A DNA stretch of 64,000 nucleotides from Methanothermus fervidus DSM 2088 (GTDB taxonomy: Archaea; Methanobacteriota; Methanobacteria; DSM-2088; Methanothermaceae). The stretch's first letter is position 1. Each line of letters begins with the position of its first letter. Below are positions 26,461 to 35,384 of the stretch, piece after piece. The stretch lies in assembly GCA_000166095.1 (NCBI GenBank), contig CP002278.1, forward strand, positions 528,001 through 592,000, in the 5' to 3' direction. The translations under genes and the position numbers were made by a program. Below the pieces are notes generated by a model. It was not told the DNA's origin, did no database searches, and saw only the letters and a program-made list of their open reading frames with translations.

Positions 26461-27123
26461 TTAAATCAGGCTATATTTAAGGCTACAACTGTCTACGGCT
26501 GCAACATATCTCAGCTGCTTCTTTTGTTTTTTTGTTTCTTTTAAACTATTAAGCACTGCAGAATATGCAACTGATGCAGCCTTATCAAAATGTTTTCTAG
26601 GTATATTCGGATCTCTAGTCTTTAACCACTTATACCAATCATTCTTTTCGTTTTTCGCTGTTGACATCAAAGTATAGAGATCTCCTGGAATATACTTGAT
26701 CTGTGGTGTATAACCAATAACTTGAGACTCATACATCTCATGATCTTTTTTTGACTCTTTAGCTATATTATGTGGAGCACAGAAAGAATCAGATATATAG
26801 TGAGTTGCAACTCCAAAGCAATAACTTGCATACTTGTAATTTCTTTTCTTCCAAGCATCTTTGCCTTTATTAAGCCATTTCTTAGCTTCATAATAAGCTG
26901 GAGGGAAATGGTGTTTTTTGAAGTCCTTAAATTTTAAGTCAGGGGCTGTTGAACCCTCCTTCATAGCTTCGAGGTCAATTTTGCTTTGATATTCAGAAGG
27001 TAGGTTGTTGTAGATCAATTCAACTATGTAGCGATGAGATTCTTCTTTCCATCCATAGGTAAAGCTAAATGTAAATGGCAAAGACAGAACTAAAGCTAGT
27101 AGGAGGTATTTCTTGATGTTCAA
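26461..27123 (-). CDS. Secreted zinc-dependent phospholipase C-like protein
   Basis: 220 aa. A signal peptide (LLLALVLSLPFTFSFTYG) would be cut just before Trp25, matching the N-terminal Trp zinc ligand of bacterial zinc-dependent phospholipase C. The other ligand positions are recognisable: SHRYIVE (His), TAPDL (Asp), HHFPP (His), ATHYISDSFCAPHN (His, Asp, His) and DHEMYES (His, Glu). TTG 27123 is the start, with GGAGGGTG directly before it. The family cleaves phospholipid head groups or, in S1/P1 relatives, nucleic acids. Its substrate in an ether-lipid archaeon is unclear. It is convergent with the adhesin gene. Confidence 0.82.
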   Translation of the reverse strand: MNIKKYLLLALVLSLPFTFSFTYGWKEESHRYIVELIYNNLPSEYQSKIDLEAMKEGSTAPDLKFKDFKKHHFPPAYYEAKKWLNKGKDAWKKRNYKYASYCFGVATHYISDSFCAPHNIAKESKKDHEMYESQVIGYTPQIKYIPGDLYTLMSTAKNEKNDWYKWLKTRDPNIPRKHFDKAASVAYSAVLNSLKETKKQKKQLRYVAAVDSCSLKYSLI

Positions 27124-27489
27124 GAAACACCCTCCTATTAGTAAATAACTCCAATATACAAATTAAAGAAATATAAATTTTTGGGTTGGATAGAAAGCTG
27201 CCTGTAATCTGTATTAGCTGCGTTAGTTATTTTACTTGGCTTGTTTTTTGTGGCAAAATATTGTTTGTGGCTGCTATCCTTGAAACTTGATAGACGCTAT
27301 GGTAGTACAAACAAATATTTCCATGAGAGATTGACTCTATAATTATATTTTCTCAAAATTTTATTTGTGGTAATTAGTGTGAAAAATGAGTGAACATAAT
27401 TTAACCTTAAAAGATATGAAATTAGAAAATTTTCACTACTTGTTTATCATCAAGAAAGAATATAAGCTACGGGTATCATAAAATAACAT
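27124..27489. other. 366-base gap with possible membrane-protein remnant
   Basis: Between divergent genes. Plus-strand frame 27208-27342 encodes 44 residues with a strongly hydrophobic run (AALVILLGLFFVA) and a charged tail (KLDRRYGSTNKYFHERL) but has no start codon or ribosome site; the same frame is open from TTG 27181 apart from a TAA at 27205. This may be a decayed membrane protein or chance. The right end carries a TATA-like AATATAAGC near 27456-27465 for the next gene. Confidence 0.25.
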
Positions 27490-28359
27490 ATGTTCAGATG
27501 TAGAGAAATTCTTAATAAAAAAATATTTAAGAATTGTGAAGATTGTCCTGATTTTATATTAAATAAATTGATACCTTTGAATAAACAGGTTGACATAAAC
27601 AAAATTTCAGATTCCTGGAAAAGGTGTTCATGCGGCAAAAGACCTTTAGATGCTGTCATGGCACATATATTAAAAATAATGATAGATGAAAAAGATCTAA
27701 ATAAAAATGCGTGCCTCAGAGATGTTGGATCACCATTATTAACACCCATGTATTATTTTGAGCATTATCCTTATTTACCAAAAGAATCTTTAGTTTTATT
27801 ATCACCTCATATTTCAAAAGAAACAGCTGAAAGGATTGTTAATGAAGTTTCTGAAGTTAAAGGAGTAATTAAGGGCAATATCTCAGAACTAGGAAATTAT
27901 AGATTGTTGTCAGGATCAGATGCAAGATGTGACATTGTTGAAACTCCTGTGGGATGTATTTCATTATTTAAAAAACAAAGTCAAATTCATATTGAATTAC
28001 CAAAAAAACATGACCCTAAAATAGTCACACTATATAATCACATGAAAAATTTATCTGATTTTACAGTATTAGATGCGACATGTGGGGTTGGTACTCTTGG
28101 AATTTTTTCATTGAAGATGGGTGCTAGAAGAGTTATATTTAATGATATTTGGCCACCTGCTACATATATGACATTGAAAAATTTAGAAATAAATGGATTT
28201 AAAAATGGTTTTGAAATATATAATTTAGATGTGCTTAAGCTAATCCAAATACTTAAAGAAAATTTTGATTTATGTATTTTAGATCTTTTTCCTGGGATGG
28301 ATCCAAAAAAATTCATTTACAAAATGAAGAATTGTTGTAAAGAAATTATAGTATTGTAA
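27490..28359 (+). CDS. Class I methyltransferase-like conserved protein
   Basis: 289 aa. The N-terminal half has a Cys cluster (CEDCPDF, KRCSCGK) and an unfamiliar domain; the C-terminal half is a SAM-binding fold with VLDATCGVGTLGIFSLK (motif I), RRVIFNDIWPPA and FDLCILDLFPG (motif IV region), closest in style to the Trm5/RlmI-type RNA methyltransferases. The TATA-like element at 27456-27465 lies about 27 bases before ATG 27490 and there is no ribosome site, so the mRNA may be leaderless. A C/D guide RNA begins 15 bases after the stop, which makes an RNA-modification role attractive but unproven. Confidence 0.72.
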   Translation: MFRCREILNKKIFKNCEDCPDFILNKLIPLNKQVDINKISDSWKRCSCGKRPLDAVMAHILKIMIDEKDLNKNACLRDVGSPLLTPMYYFEHYPYLPKESLVLLSPHISKETAERIVNEVSEVKGVIKGNISELGNYRLLSGSDARCDIVETPVGCISLFKKQSQIHIELPKKHDPKIVTLYNHMKNLSDFTVLDATCGVGTLGIFSLKMGARRVIFNDIWPPATYMTLKNLEINGFKNGFEIYNLDVLKLIQILKENFDLCILDLFPGMDPKKFIYKMKNCCKEIIVL

Positions 28360-28373
28360 ATAAAATTTAAAAG

Positions 28374-28456
28374 ATGATGAACCTGCGAAGGGTCTGACTT
28401 AAAATGATGAGAGTGCGGTTGTCTGAATAACTTATGATGAAAACGCCAGCGTCTGA
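28374..28456 (+). ncRNA. Box C/D guide RNA with three guide units
   Basis: Three C boxes (ATGATGA at 28374-28380, 28404-28410, 28434-28440) alternate with three D boxes (CTGA at 28394-28397, 28423-28426, 28453-28456). Guides of 12-13 bases lie between them: ACCTGCGAAGGGT, GAGTGCGGTTGT and AAACGCCAGCGT. Spacing is the archaeal standard. The flanks TTAAAA (before the first C) and TTTTAA (after the last D) can pair as a terminal stem, so all three units probably form one RNA. Normal archaeal C/D RNAs have two units. These direct 2'-O-methylation of rRNA or tRNA with fibrillarin, Nop5 and L7Ae. Confidence 0.82.
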
Positions 28457-28507
28457 TTTTAATTAATTTTTTATATTTTTTATCAATTTTTAATAACTAG
28501 AAAAGTC

Positions 28508-28517
28508 TTTATATTTT
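28508..28517 (+). promoter_or_regulatory. TATA promoter upstream of C/D RNA 2 and trpB2
   Basis: TTTATATTTT at 28508-28517 would start transcription near 28540, giving a leader of about 150 bases before ATG 28689 that contains the second C/D RNA. Confidence 0.45.
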
Positions 28518-28592
28518 GTAGAGACTACTAACTATTGGGCTTCTTTGGATTTTTAAATATGTAAAAATAAGTATTTGTACTGTGGCATAAAA

Positions 28593-28642
28593 ATGATGAA
28601 AAAGCCCAAATCTGATTGATGATGAACGAAAGGACTTTCTGA
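28593..28642 (+). ncRNA. Box C/D guide RNA, two guide units
   Basis: C box ATGATGA (28593-28599), guide AAAAGCCCAAAT, D' box CTGA (28612-28615), a three-base spacer, C' box ATGATGA (28619-28625), guide ACGAAAGGACTTT and D box CTGA (28639-28642). This is a textbook archaeal C/D sRNA of about 50-60 bases. It ends 46 bases before the trpB2 start and lies inside the predicted trpB2 leader, so it is either processed from that mRNA or made from the same promoter. Targets were not determined. Confidence 0.85.
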
Positions 28643-28688
28643 TTTGATTGGTAAGTTAATAAATTTTTACTCAATTGACGGTGATTAT

Positions 28689-29963
28689 ATGTATAAAGTA
28701 TTGTTAGATGAAAAAGAATTACCAAAAAAGTGGTATAATATTACGCCAGACCTTCCTAAACAACTGTCACCACCAAAAGGAGATAGAGTAAAGGATTTAC
28801 CAAAGATTTTTTCTAAGCATGTATTAAAACAAGAAACATCTACCAAAAGATGGATAAAAATTCCTAAGAAAATTAGAGAAATTTATAGAGAGATTGGGAG
28901 GCCAACTCCTTTATTTAGAGCCCGTAATTTAGAAAAAATGCTAAACACGCCCGCAAAAATATATTATAAAAGGGAAGATCTTTCTCCGACCGGTAGTCAT
29001 AAATTAAACACTGCAATAGCTCAAGCATATTATGCAAAAAAAGACGGGGCAGAATATTTAACAACTGAAACTGGGGCAGGACAATGGGGCTCAGCACTTT
29101 CCCTTGCATGTTCCCTTATGGATATTGGATGTAAAGTTTTTATGGTACGGGTTTCTTACCACCAAAAACCATTAAGAAAAATATTGATGCAGATTTATGG
29201 CGCTGAAGTTTTCCCTTCACCTAGTAAGGAAACTGAATTTGGTAGGAAAATGTTAAAAAAAGATCCTAAACATCCTGGATCATTAGGAATTGCAATTTCA
29301 GAGGCAATTGAAGTTGCATTGAAAAATGACAATGTATATTATTCTCTTGGAAGTGTATTAAATCATGTGCTTCTCCATCAAACAATAATCGGATTAGAAT
29401 TGAAAAAACAATTGGAAAAAATAGATGAAAAACCAGATATTATTGTGGGATGTGCTGGCGGAGGTAGTAATTTTTCAGGTGCAATTTTTCCTTTTGTAAA
29501 GGAAAAATTAAATGAAAGGTTAGATTGTAAATTTATAGCTGTTGAACCAACAGCATGCCCCACTTTAACTCAAGGAGAATATCGTTATGATTATGGTGAT
29601 ACTGCTGGCATGACTCCTCTAATTAAAATGTATACATTAGGACATGATTTTGTACCACCTCCTGTACATGCAGGAGGTCTTAGGTATCATGGAATGGCAC
29701 CACAATTATCTTTACTTGTAAAAGAAAAAATAGTGGAAGCTAGGGCTGTAAAACAGAAAGATATTTTTAAAAGTGGAATATTATTTTCTAAAGCAGAAGG
29801 GATTGTACCAGCGCCTGAAACTTGTCATGCAATAAAGGTAGCAATTGATGAAGCAAAAAAATGCAAAAAAAGTGGTGAAGAAAAAACAATCGTTATAAAC
29901 TTTTCAGGCCACGGATTATTAGATTTAAAAGGATATGAAAAATATTTAAGCACAGAAGAATAA
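28689..29963 (+). CDS. trpB2: Tryptophan synthase beta chain, TrpB2 type
   Basis: PLP enzyme that joins indole and serine to tryptophan. At 424 aa with the N-terminal WYNITPDLP extension it is the TrpB2 class, common in archaea and able to act without TrpA. The PLP lysine is in [11 protein letters not shown], the phosphate-binding loop is [10 protein letters not shown] and a typical GAGQWGSA motif is present. ATG 28689 has GGTGAT at 28680-28685; the frame continues upstream through the C/D RNA to 28644, which is not used. No trpA or other trp gene lies nearby; a salvage role for indole has been proposed for this class. Confidence 0.92.
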   Translation: MYKVLLDEKELPKKWYNITPDLPKQLSPPKGDRVKDLPKIFSKHVLKQETSTKRWIKIPKKIREIYREIGRPTPLFRARNLEKMLNTPAKIYYKREDLSPTGSHKLNTAIAQAYYAKKDGAEYLTTETGAGQWGSALSLACSLMDIGCKVFMVRVSYHQKPLRKILMQIYGAEVFPSPSKETEFGRKMLKKDPKHPGSLGIAISEAIEVALKNDNVYYSLGSVLNHVLLHQTIIGLELKKQLEKIDEKPDIIVGCAGGGSNFSGAIFPFVKEKLNERLDCKFIAVEPTACPTLTQGEYRYDYGDTAGMTPLIKMYTLGHDFVPPPVHAGGLRYHGMAPQLSLLVKEKIVEARAVKQKDIFKSGILFSKAEGIVPAPETCHAIKVAIDEAKKCKKSGEEKTIVINFSGHGLLDLKGYEKYLSTEE

Positions 29964-30028
29964 ACAATGTCAATTATCATCATAATTAATTGAGTTTTTA
30001 GCAAAAAAGGGGTGGAATGAGGGATAAA

Positions 30029-31243
30029 ATGTATAGAATAGGGGAAGCATTAATTGGAAAAGGAAACGAAGTTGCTCACATCGAACTAATTATCGGAAAA
30101 AAGGATGGAAAAGTAGGCGATGCATTTGTAAAAGGATTTACAAATGCATCTATTGGTCATGTTCCTTTATTATCAGTAATACGTCCAAATTTGATGACAA
30201 AACCCGCAACTTTAATAATACCTAAAGTTACTATTAGGGACATGGATGACGCAAATAAAATTTTTGGACCAGCACAAATGGCCGTAGGCAGGGCCATTGC
30301 AGATGCAGTAGAAGAAGGTATAATACCTAAAGAAAAAGTTGAAGAATTGGTTGTAATTGTAAGTGTTTTTGTTCATCCAGATGCAAAGGATTATAGGAAA
30401 ATCTACCAATATAATTATGGAGCAACCAAATTAGCATTGAGAAGAGCAATAGAAGGTTACCCACCAATTGATAAGATATTATCAGAAAAAGATAGGAGTG
30501 TACATCCTATAATGGGCTTTAAAGTACCAAAACTTTGGAATCCTCCATATATACAAGTCGCATTGGATATGAATGATTTAAATGAAATGAAAAGAGTAAT
30601 AAACGAATTACCTAAAAGAGAAAGATTAATATTGGAAGCAGGTACGCCATTAATTAAAAAATATGGTGTGCATGTAGTTAATGAAATAAGAAAATTAAGA
30701 AAAGATGCATTTATAGTAGCAGATCTTAAAACTTTGGATGTTGGAAGATTGGAAGTTAAAATGGCATCTGATGAGACAGCTGATGCAGTAGCAATTTCAG
30801 GTCTTGCAAGCATTGAATCAATTGAAAAAGCAATACATGAAACACAGAGACAGGGCGTATACTCAATATTGGACATGATGAATGTAAGTGATATTGAAGG
30901 CAAACTCAAAAAATTAAGATATAAACCAGATATAGTATTGCTACATAGAAGTGTAGATGTTGAAACTGTAAAAGCTGAACGTGGTGAAAAGATAGGTGAA
31001 GTTACAGAATGGGGTAATATAAAAAGAATAAAATCTATAACAAATGCATTAGTTGCGGTAGCTGGTGGCATAACACCAGATAATGTTCAAAAAGCAATTA
31101 AAAGTGGAGCTGATATAATCGTAGTTGGCAGGTATATCACTGGCTCTAAGGATGTAAGAAGAGCTTCACAAGAATTTCTTGATCAATTACCCCCAGATCC
31201 AGACACTATGAGATTACCTCTTGATGAAGATGAGTCTATATGA
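30029..31243 (+). CDS. fae-hps: Bifunctional formaldehyde-activating enzyme / 3-hexulose-6-phosphate synthase (Fae-Hps)
   Basis: 404 aa. The N-terminal domain (about 1-160) is Fae, which condenses formaldehyde with tetrahydromethanopterin; it contains [14 protein letters not shown] and LLSVIRPNL. The C-terminal domain (about 175-390) is the Hps TIM barrel, with [18 protein letters not shown] and AGGITPDN. In archaea the pair makes pentose phosphates from hexose phosphates by running the ribulose monophosphate route backwards, while trapping the formaldehyde. ATG 30029 matches the family start and has GAGGGAT upstream; the ATG at 30017 is also open. Confidence 0.95.
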   Translation: MYRIGEALIGKGNEVAHIELIIGKKDGKVGDAFVKGFTNASIGHVPLLSVIRPNLMTKPATLIIPKVTIRDMDDANKIFGPAQMAVGRAIADAVEEGIIPKEKVEELVVIVSVFVHPDAKDYRKIYQYNYGATKLALRRAIEGYPPIDKILSEKDRSVHPIMGFKVPKLWNPPYIQVALDMNDLNEMKRVINELPKRERLILEAGTPLIKKYGVHVVNEIRKLRKDAFIVADLKTLDVGRLEVKMASDETADAVAISGLASIESIEKAIHETQRQGVYSILDMMNVSDIEGKLKKLRYKPDIVLLHRSVDVETVKAERGEKIGEVTEWGNIKRIKSITNALVAVAGGITPDNVQKAIKSGADIIVVGRYITGSKDVRRASQEFLDQLPPDPDTMRLPLDEDESI

Positions 31244-31282
31244 TTTATTATATTTTTATTTTTAGGATTTGGAGGAATAGAA

Positions 31283-31849
31283 TTGATACTCGGAATATGT
31301 GGTAGTCCAAGAAAACAGGCAACAGAATATGTATTAAAAAAAGCTTTGGAAATTGTAGAAAGAAGTCATGAAGTTAAATTCTTTACAGTGAGGGGAAAAA
31401 CTATAAATCCATGTAGACATTGTGACTATTGCATAAAAAATAAGAAATGTATTATAGAAGATGACATGAAGTTTATTTATGAAACTTTGCCAAAAGCATC
31501 AGGAATTATTATGGCTACACCTGTATACAATGGAGGAGTTAGTGCCCAATTAAAAGCCATCATGGACAGATGTAGAGCTTTGGGAGCTCAAAATTTTAAT
31601 TTTTTAGAAAATAAAGTTGGCATGGGGATTGCAGTGGGAGGAGATAGATCTGGAGGGCAAGAGTTAGCTCTCCTTCAAATTCACACTTTCTTTATTTTAA
31701 ATGGAGCAATCCCTGTTAGTGGAGGTGCATTTGGAGCTAATCTTGGCGCATGTTTTTGGTCAAAGGATTCATTAAATGGTGTTAAAAAAGATAAAGAAGG
31801 CTTTAGAACTTTGAAAAAAACGCTTAAGAGATTTCTTTCAAAGGTGTGA
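31283..31849 (+). CDS. Iron-sulfur flavoprotein (NADPH-dependent FMN reductase family)
   Basis: 188 aa, flavodoxin-like. It begins ILGICGSPRKQ (FMN phosphate loop), has CRHCDYCIKNKKC at about residues 43-55, the compact [4Fe-4S] motif of methanogen Isf proteins, and TPVYNGGVSAQLKAIMDR in the FMN site. These proteins transfer electrons, in some cases reducing oxygen or peroxide. TTG 31283 is the start, with GGAGGAAT at the right distance. Overlaps the next frame by four bases only if that gene starts at its earliest codon. Confidence 0.9.
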   Translation: MILGICGSPRKQATEYVLKKALEIVERSHEVKFFTVRGKTINPCRHCDYCIKNKKCIIEDDMKFIYETLPKASGIIMATPVYNGGVSAQLKAIMDRCRALGAQNFNFLENKVGMGIAVGGDRSGGQELALLQIHTFFILNGAIPVSGGAFGANLGACFWSKDSLNGVKKDKEGFRTLKKTLKRFLSKV

Positions 31850-31857
31850 CTTTCACC

Positions 31858-32631
31858 ATGAAATTAGGTTTTTCAACTCTTGCTCTTATTCCAAAACCTC
31901 TAAATCAAATTTTAAAAATTTTCTCAAAATCAAAATTTGAATTGCTTGAATTGTTATGTGACGGACCTTATTGGCCAAGAAATCTTCTTAAAAAAATTGA
32001 TGAAATCATAGAAATTTTTTCATCCTATGACCTCAAGTTGTATGTCCATGCACCTACTGTGGATTTAAATATTGCAAGTTTAAATGAAGGTATTAGAAAT
32101 GAAAGTAAAGTCCAAATAAAAGAATCAATACAACTTGCGGCAGAATTGGATGCAAAAGCTGTAACAATACATCCTGGCTACGTGAAGAGACCTGACAAAC
32201 ACTTAAGAGATCTTGCTGTTAAATATTCTAAAAATTCAATACATGAATGTCAGGAATATGCTGAAGAAATAGGCATGAAACTTTGTATAGAAAACATGCC
32301 AAATCGCAATATATATCTTTGTAAAAATGTTAACGAGTATTTGGAGTTTATTGAGGAATGTAATTCTTGTGCCACTATAGATATTGGACATGCAAATACT
32401 TCAGGACAATTAAAAGAATTTATGAAAATTAAGGCATGTTATCACCATATAAATGATAATGATGGTAAGAAAGATCAGCATCTTCCACTTGGTGAAGGCA
32501 ATATTGATTTAAAATATTTAAAATTTATTAAAAATGGTATAATCGAAGTTAACGATTATAAAAAAGTTTTAAAATGTAAAGAAGTCATTCAAAAATTTTT
32601 AAGAGGTGAAATAAATGGGAAAAAAAGATAA
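31858..32631 (+). CDS. AP-endonuclease-2-like TIM barrel protein (sugar phosphate isomerase/epimerase type)
   Basis: 257 aa with the metal-dependent TIM barrel pattern of the AP_endonuc_2 family: LGFSTLAL at the first strand, VTIHPGYV, LCIENMPN (Glu ligand), TIDIGHANT (Asp, His) and YHHINDNDGKKDQHLPLGEG (His pair). This fold is shared by endonuclease IV, xylose isomerase-like enzymes and sugar epimerases; the length and weak homology favour a sugar isomerase or epimerase. ATG 31858 starts the natural first strand; GTG 31846 is an alternative. Confidence 0.78.
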   Translation: MKLGFSTLALIPKPLNQILKIFSKSKFELLELLCDGPYWPRNLLKKIDEIIEIFSSYDLKLYVHAPTVDLNIASLNEGIRNESKVQIKESIQLAAELDAKAVTIHPGYVKRPDKHLRDLAVKYSKNSIHECQEYAEEIGMKLCIENMPNRNIYLCKNVNEYLEFIEECNSCATIDIGHANTSGQLKEFMKIKACYHHINDNDGKKDQHLPLGEGNIDLKYLKFIKNGIIEVNDYKKVLKCKEVIQKFLRGEINGKKR

Positions 32632-32776
32632 AAAGCGCCTCCCTCCTACTGGAGCTGGTTTAGTTAGATATTATGAAGAAGAAGAAAAAATGGGGCCAGC
32701 ACTCACACCTGAGCATGTAGTTGTTATTACAATATTGCTTGCAATCTTTTGCATAGTACTTAGATTTTCAGGGTGA
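32615..32776 (+). CDS. secG: Preprotein translocase subunit Sec61-beta (SecG-like)
   Basis: 53-aa tail-anchored protein: basic start MGKKDKKRLPP, the family motif TGAGLVRYYEEEE (residues 12-24), TPEHVV and a single C-terminal membrane helix (about 34-50). It is the small third subunit of the SecYE translocon. AGAGGTGA lies five bases before ATG 32615, inside the end of the preceding gene. It ends just before purB. Confidence 0.93.
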   Translation: MGKKDKKRLPPTGAGLVRYYEEEEKMGPALTPEHVVVITILLAIFCIVLRFSG

Positions 32777-32781
32777 AATTA

Positions 32782-34143
32782 ATGCCGATACATCCTATAG
32801 AATTCCGGTATGGAACAAAAGAAATGAAAAAAATTTGGGAAGCTGAAAATAAATTGGATAAGATGCTTAAAGTTGAAGCAGCATTAGCAGATGCAGAAGC
32901 AGAATTAGGTATAATACCAAAAGACGCTGCTAAAGAAATAAAAAGAAAAGCAAACACAAAGTTCGTTAAATTAGAGAGAGTGAAGGAAATAGAGAAAGAC
33001 ACAAAACATGACGTAGTTGCAATGATAAAGGCCTTAGAAGAACAATGTGTTGGGAATGCTGGTGAATACATTCATTTTGGTGCTACCTCAAATGATATTG
33101 TGGATACAGCACAATCACTACTTTTTAAAGATAGTATTAAGGTGTTAAGAAAAAGAATAATAAAACTTATAAAACTGCTTTTGGATTTGGCACAAAAAAA
33201 TAAAAAAAGAGTATGTATTGGACGAACACATGGACAGCATGCTTTGCCAACTACATATGGAATGAAATTTGCATTATGGGCAGATGAGCTGTATAGACAC
33301 CTCGTACGTTTAAACTCTTGTGAAGATAGATTGTGTGTTGGAATGATAACAGGGGCAGTTGGAACCTTCGCAGCATTAGGTAAAAAAGGATTAGAAGTAA
33401 ATAAAAGAGTTTCTGAAAAATTAGGATTGAAACCTGTTTTAATATCAAACCAAATTATACAAAGAGATAATCATGCTGAATTCATAATGGTTTTGGCAAA
33501 TATTGCATCAACACTGGATAAAATAGGCACTGAAATAAGGAATTTACAAAGAACTGAGATAGGGGAAGTCTATGAAAAATTTGACATTGAAAAACAAGTT
33601 GGAAGTAGTGCAATGCCTCACAAAATGAATCCAATTACTGCAGAAAGAATATGCGGATTATCTAGAGTCATTAGATCATATGTAACCTCTGCATTGGAAA
33701 ATAATGTTTTATGGCATGAAAGAGACCTCACAAATTCTTCTCCAGAAAGAATAATATTTCCTGAAGCTTGTATACTTACAGATTACATACTTGAATTAAC
33801 ATTCAAAATTTTGAAAGATTTGAAGTTTAACGACAAAAACATAGAAAAGAATCTTAATTTAACAAAAGGATTGATAATGGCCGAAAGAATTGTGTCTAAA
33901 CTTGTAGAAAATGGCATGGGGCGACAAACTGCATATAAAATTGTCAGAGATTGTGCAATTAAGTCAATTAAAGAAAACTTACCATTTTTCAAAATTGTAG
34001 AAGAAAATCCAGAAATTAAGAAATATTTAAGTTCCGAAGAAGTAAAAGAATTAATGGATCCTCACACATACATAGGACTTGCTCCAGAAATTACTGATAA
34101 AGTTGTAAAAACCATTAAAGAGAAGTTAAAAGAGTTTATGTAA
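32782..34143 (+). CDS. purB: Adenylosuccinate lyase
   Basis: Cleaves SAICAR and adenylosuccinate in purine synthesis, releasing fumarate. 453 aa of the fumarase/aspartase superfamily: GRTHGQHALPTTYG with catalytic His, the signature loop GSSAMPHKMNPI with the flexible-loop serine, and NDIVDTAQS. ATG 32782 has GGGTGA five bases upstream, overlapping the Sec61-beta stop; GTG 32773 is the alternative. Its end overlaps the convergent CPBP protease gene by 18 bases. Confidence 0.95.
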   Translation: MPIHPIEFRYGTKEMKKIWEAENKLDKMLKVEAALADAEAELGIIPKDAAKEIKRKANTKFVKLERVKEIEKDTKHDVVAMIKALEEQCVGNAGEYIHFGATSNDIVDTAQSLLFKDSIKVLRKRIIKLIKLLLDLAQKNKKRVCIGRTHGQHALPTTYGMKFALWADELYRHLVRLNSCEDRLCVGMITGAVGTFAALGKKGLEVNKRVSEKLGLKPVLISNQIIQRDNHAEFIMVLANIASTLDKIGTEIRNLQRTEIGEVYEKFDIEKQVGSSAMPHKMNPITAERICGLSRVIRSYVTSALENNVLWHERDLTNSSPERIIFPEACILTDYILELTFKILKDLKFNDKNIEKNLNLTKGLIMAERIVSKLVENGMGRQTAYKIVRDCAIKSIKENLPFFKIVEENPEIKKYLSSEEVKELMDPHTYIGLAPEITDKVVKTIKEKLKEFM

Positions 34144-35019
34144 AGTTGTTGATAGTTTGTTCCAATTTTTTCTGTAAAGGATAAATATCAGTAGGGCAGA
34201 GGACAATAGAGAAAATAAAAGTTGAAATAATGGTTCTGGCAATTCTGCACTGATAAATATTGAAGGCAGTGGCATATAATATGAACTGCTTACAATAACT
34301 TCTGAAAATAAATTATTTGCTGTATGAATTCCAATGACAGCCTCCAAACCTCCATCAGTTAATGTAATTATGGAAGCTATCAATGCATAAATCAAAGTGT
34401 CAATAAATATATCCAAATTTGCAACCAATGATGTTCCATTGCCCCAATGCCCAGTAGCAAATATTATTGAAGTTATAATAACTGGATAAATACGTTTATT
34501 TGTGATCAGGTTTATTGCTTGGAGTGCATAACCTCTAAAAAATATCTCTTCAAATCCTGCCTGTATTGGAGTTGTAGCTAAGGAAACAAGAAACAACATT
34601 AAAAATTCAGGCATTTTAAAATTTAATTTATATGAATGCGGGTCAAAATATAGGTCGATTAAAAGAAACAATGTAAGTACAAGTGACCATGCGAAAAACC
34701 CTGAGAAAAATCTTTTAAATCTAAACTTTGAGTGACTTGTAACAACAGTTTTAAACTTTCTATTATGGAAAATTCGCAAGGAGATATAAAAACTTAATAA
34801 CAAACAACAATAATAAATGTTGGTTCCCAAAAGGCTAAATACGCCTTCCATACCTGTTCTTGGAGAAACAATATCTAATCCAAGGATTGAAAACAAAATA
34901 TATATTGGGATGAATAAAAAAGCAGGCAAAAATAATATGAAAAATAATGAAATGAGGTATCTCCACCAATCGTTTTTTCCTTTCTTTGCCAAATCTATGA
35001 ATTCTGTCAGGTTTGACAC
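34126..35019 (-). CDS. CPBP family intramembrane metalloprotease (Abi/CAAX type)
   Basis: 297 aa with about eight hydrophobic helices. The three family motifs are present: EEIFFRG (EExxxR), FATGHWGNG (FxxxH) and IGIHTANN (HxxxN), so a glutamate/histidine intramembrane protease like Rce1 is expected. Substrate is unknown. The start is uncertain: GTG 35019 is preceded at once by a stop codon and has no clear ribosome site, whereas AGGTG overlaps that GTG and would best serve the CTG four codons later. Confidence 0.83.
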   Translation of the reverse strand: MSNLTEFIDLAKKGKNDWWRYLISLFFILFLPAFLFIPIYILFSILGLDIVSPRTGMEGVFSLLGTNIYYCCLLLSFYISLRIFHNRKFKTVVTSHSKFRFKRFFSGFFAWSLVLTLFLLIDLYFDPHSYKLNFKMPEFLMLFLVSLATTPIQAGFEEIFFRGYALQAINLITNKRIYPVIITSIIFATGHWGNGTSLVANLDIFIDTLIYALIASIITLTDGGLEAVIGIHTANNLFSEVIVSSSYYMPLPSIFISAELPEPLFQLLFSLLSSALLIFILYRKNWNKLSTTLHKLF

Positions 35020-35035
35020 CTACATAATTTCAATA

Positions 35036-35344
35036 TTAATCATTTTTCTTTTTTTCAATCCGACGACATTTAAATATTACAGTACCACCATCAGTGTATG
35101 GTTCACCAGGGTCTACACATTGCATATACGCATGATCAGGATCATCTTCTTTTGTTAATCCTAATTCAACAGGACACCATTTTTTCTCCAAAATAGTTGT
35201 GTAATGTAGAATTGTAGATAAGGCATGTGTGCAAAGAGCATCTGTTTTTTCAAGTACGATCTCTGGATCATCTATAATTATTTTATCTCCTTCTTTGTAG
35301 ACAGGACATTTACCTATTATTTTATGTACAGTAATTTCAAGCAT
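35036..35344 (-). CDS. TIGR04076 family small cysteine-containing protein
   Basis: 102 aa with the layout of this conserved unknown family: an N-terminal strand ITVHKIIGKCPVY, the GDKIIID turn, ALCTHALSTILHY and the closing block MQCVDPGEPYTDGGTVIFKCRR. Four cysteines in spaced pairs suggest a metal or redox site. AAGGTGTAATC precedes ATG 35344. No function is established for the family that I know of. Confidence 0.75.
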   Translation of the reverse strand: MLEITVHKIIGKCPVYKEGDKIIIDDPEIVLEKTDALCTHALSTILHYTTILEKKWCPVELGLTKEDDPDHAYMQCVDPGEPYTDGGTVIFKCRRIEKKKND

Positions 35345-35384
35345 TGATTACACCTTCATTATTTTTTCATAATTTATTTTAAAT

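Noticed and set aside
27208-27342. Functional small membrane protein
   Set aside because: No start codon, no ribosome site and an upstream in-frame stop; kept only as a possible remnant.
28374-28642. Regularly spaced ATGATGA/CTGA units as a CRISPR array
   Set aside because: The repeated parts are only four and seven bases, the spacing is about 30 bases and the parts fit C and D boxes exactly.
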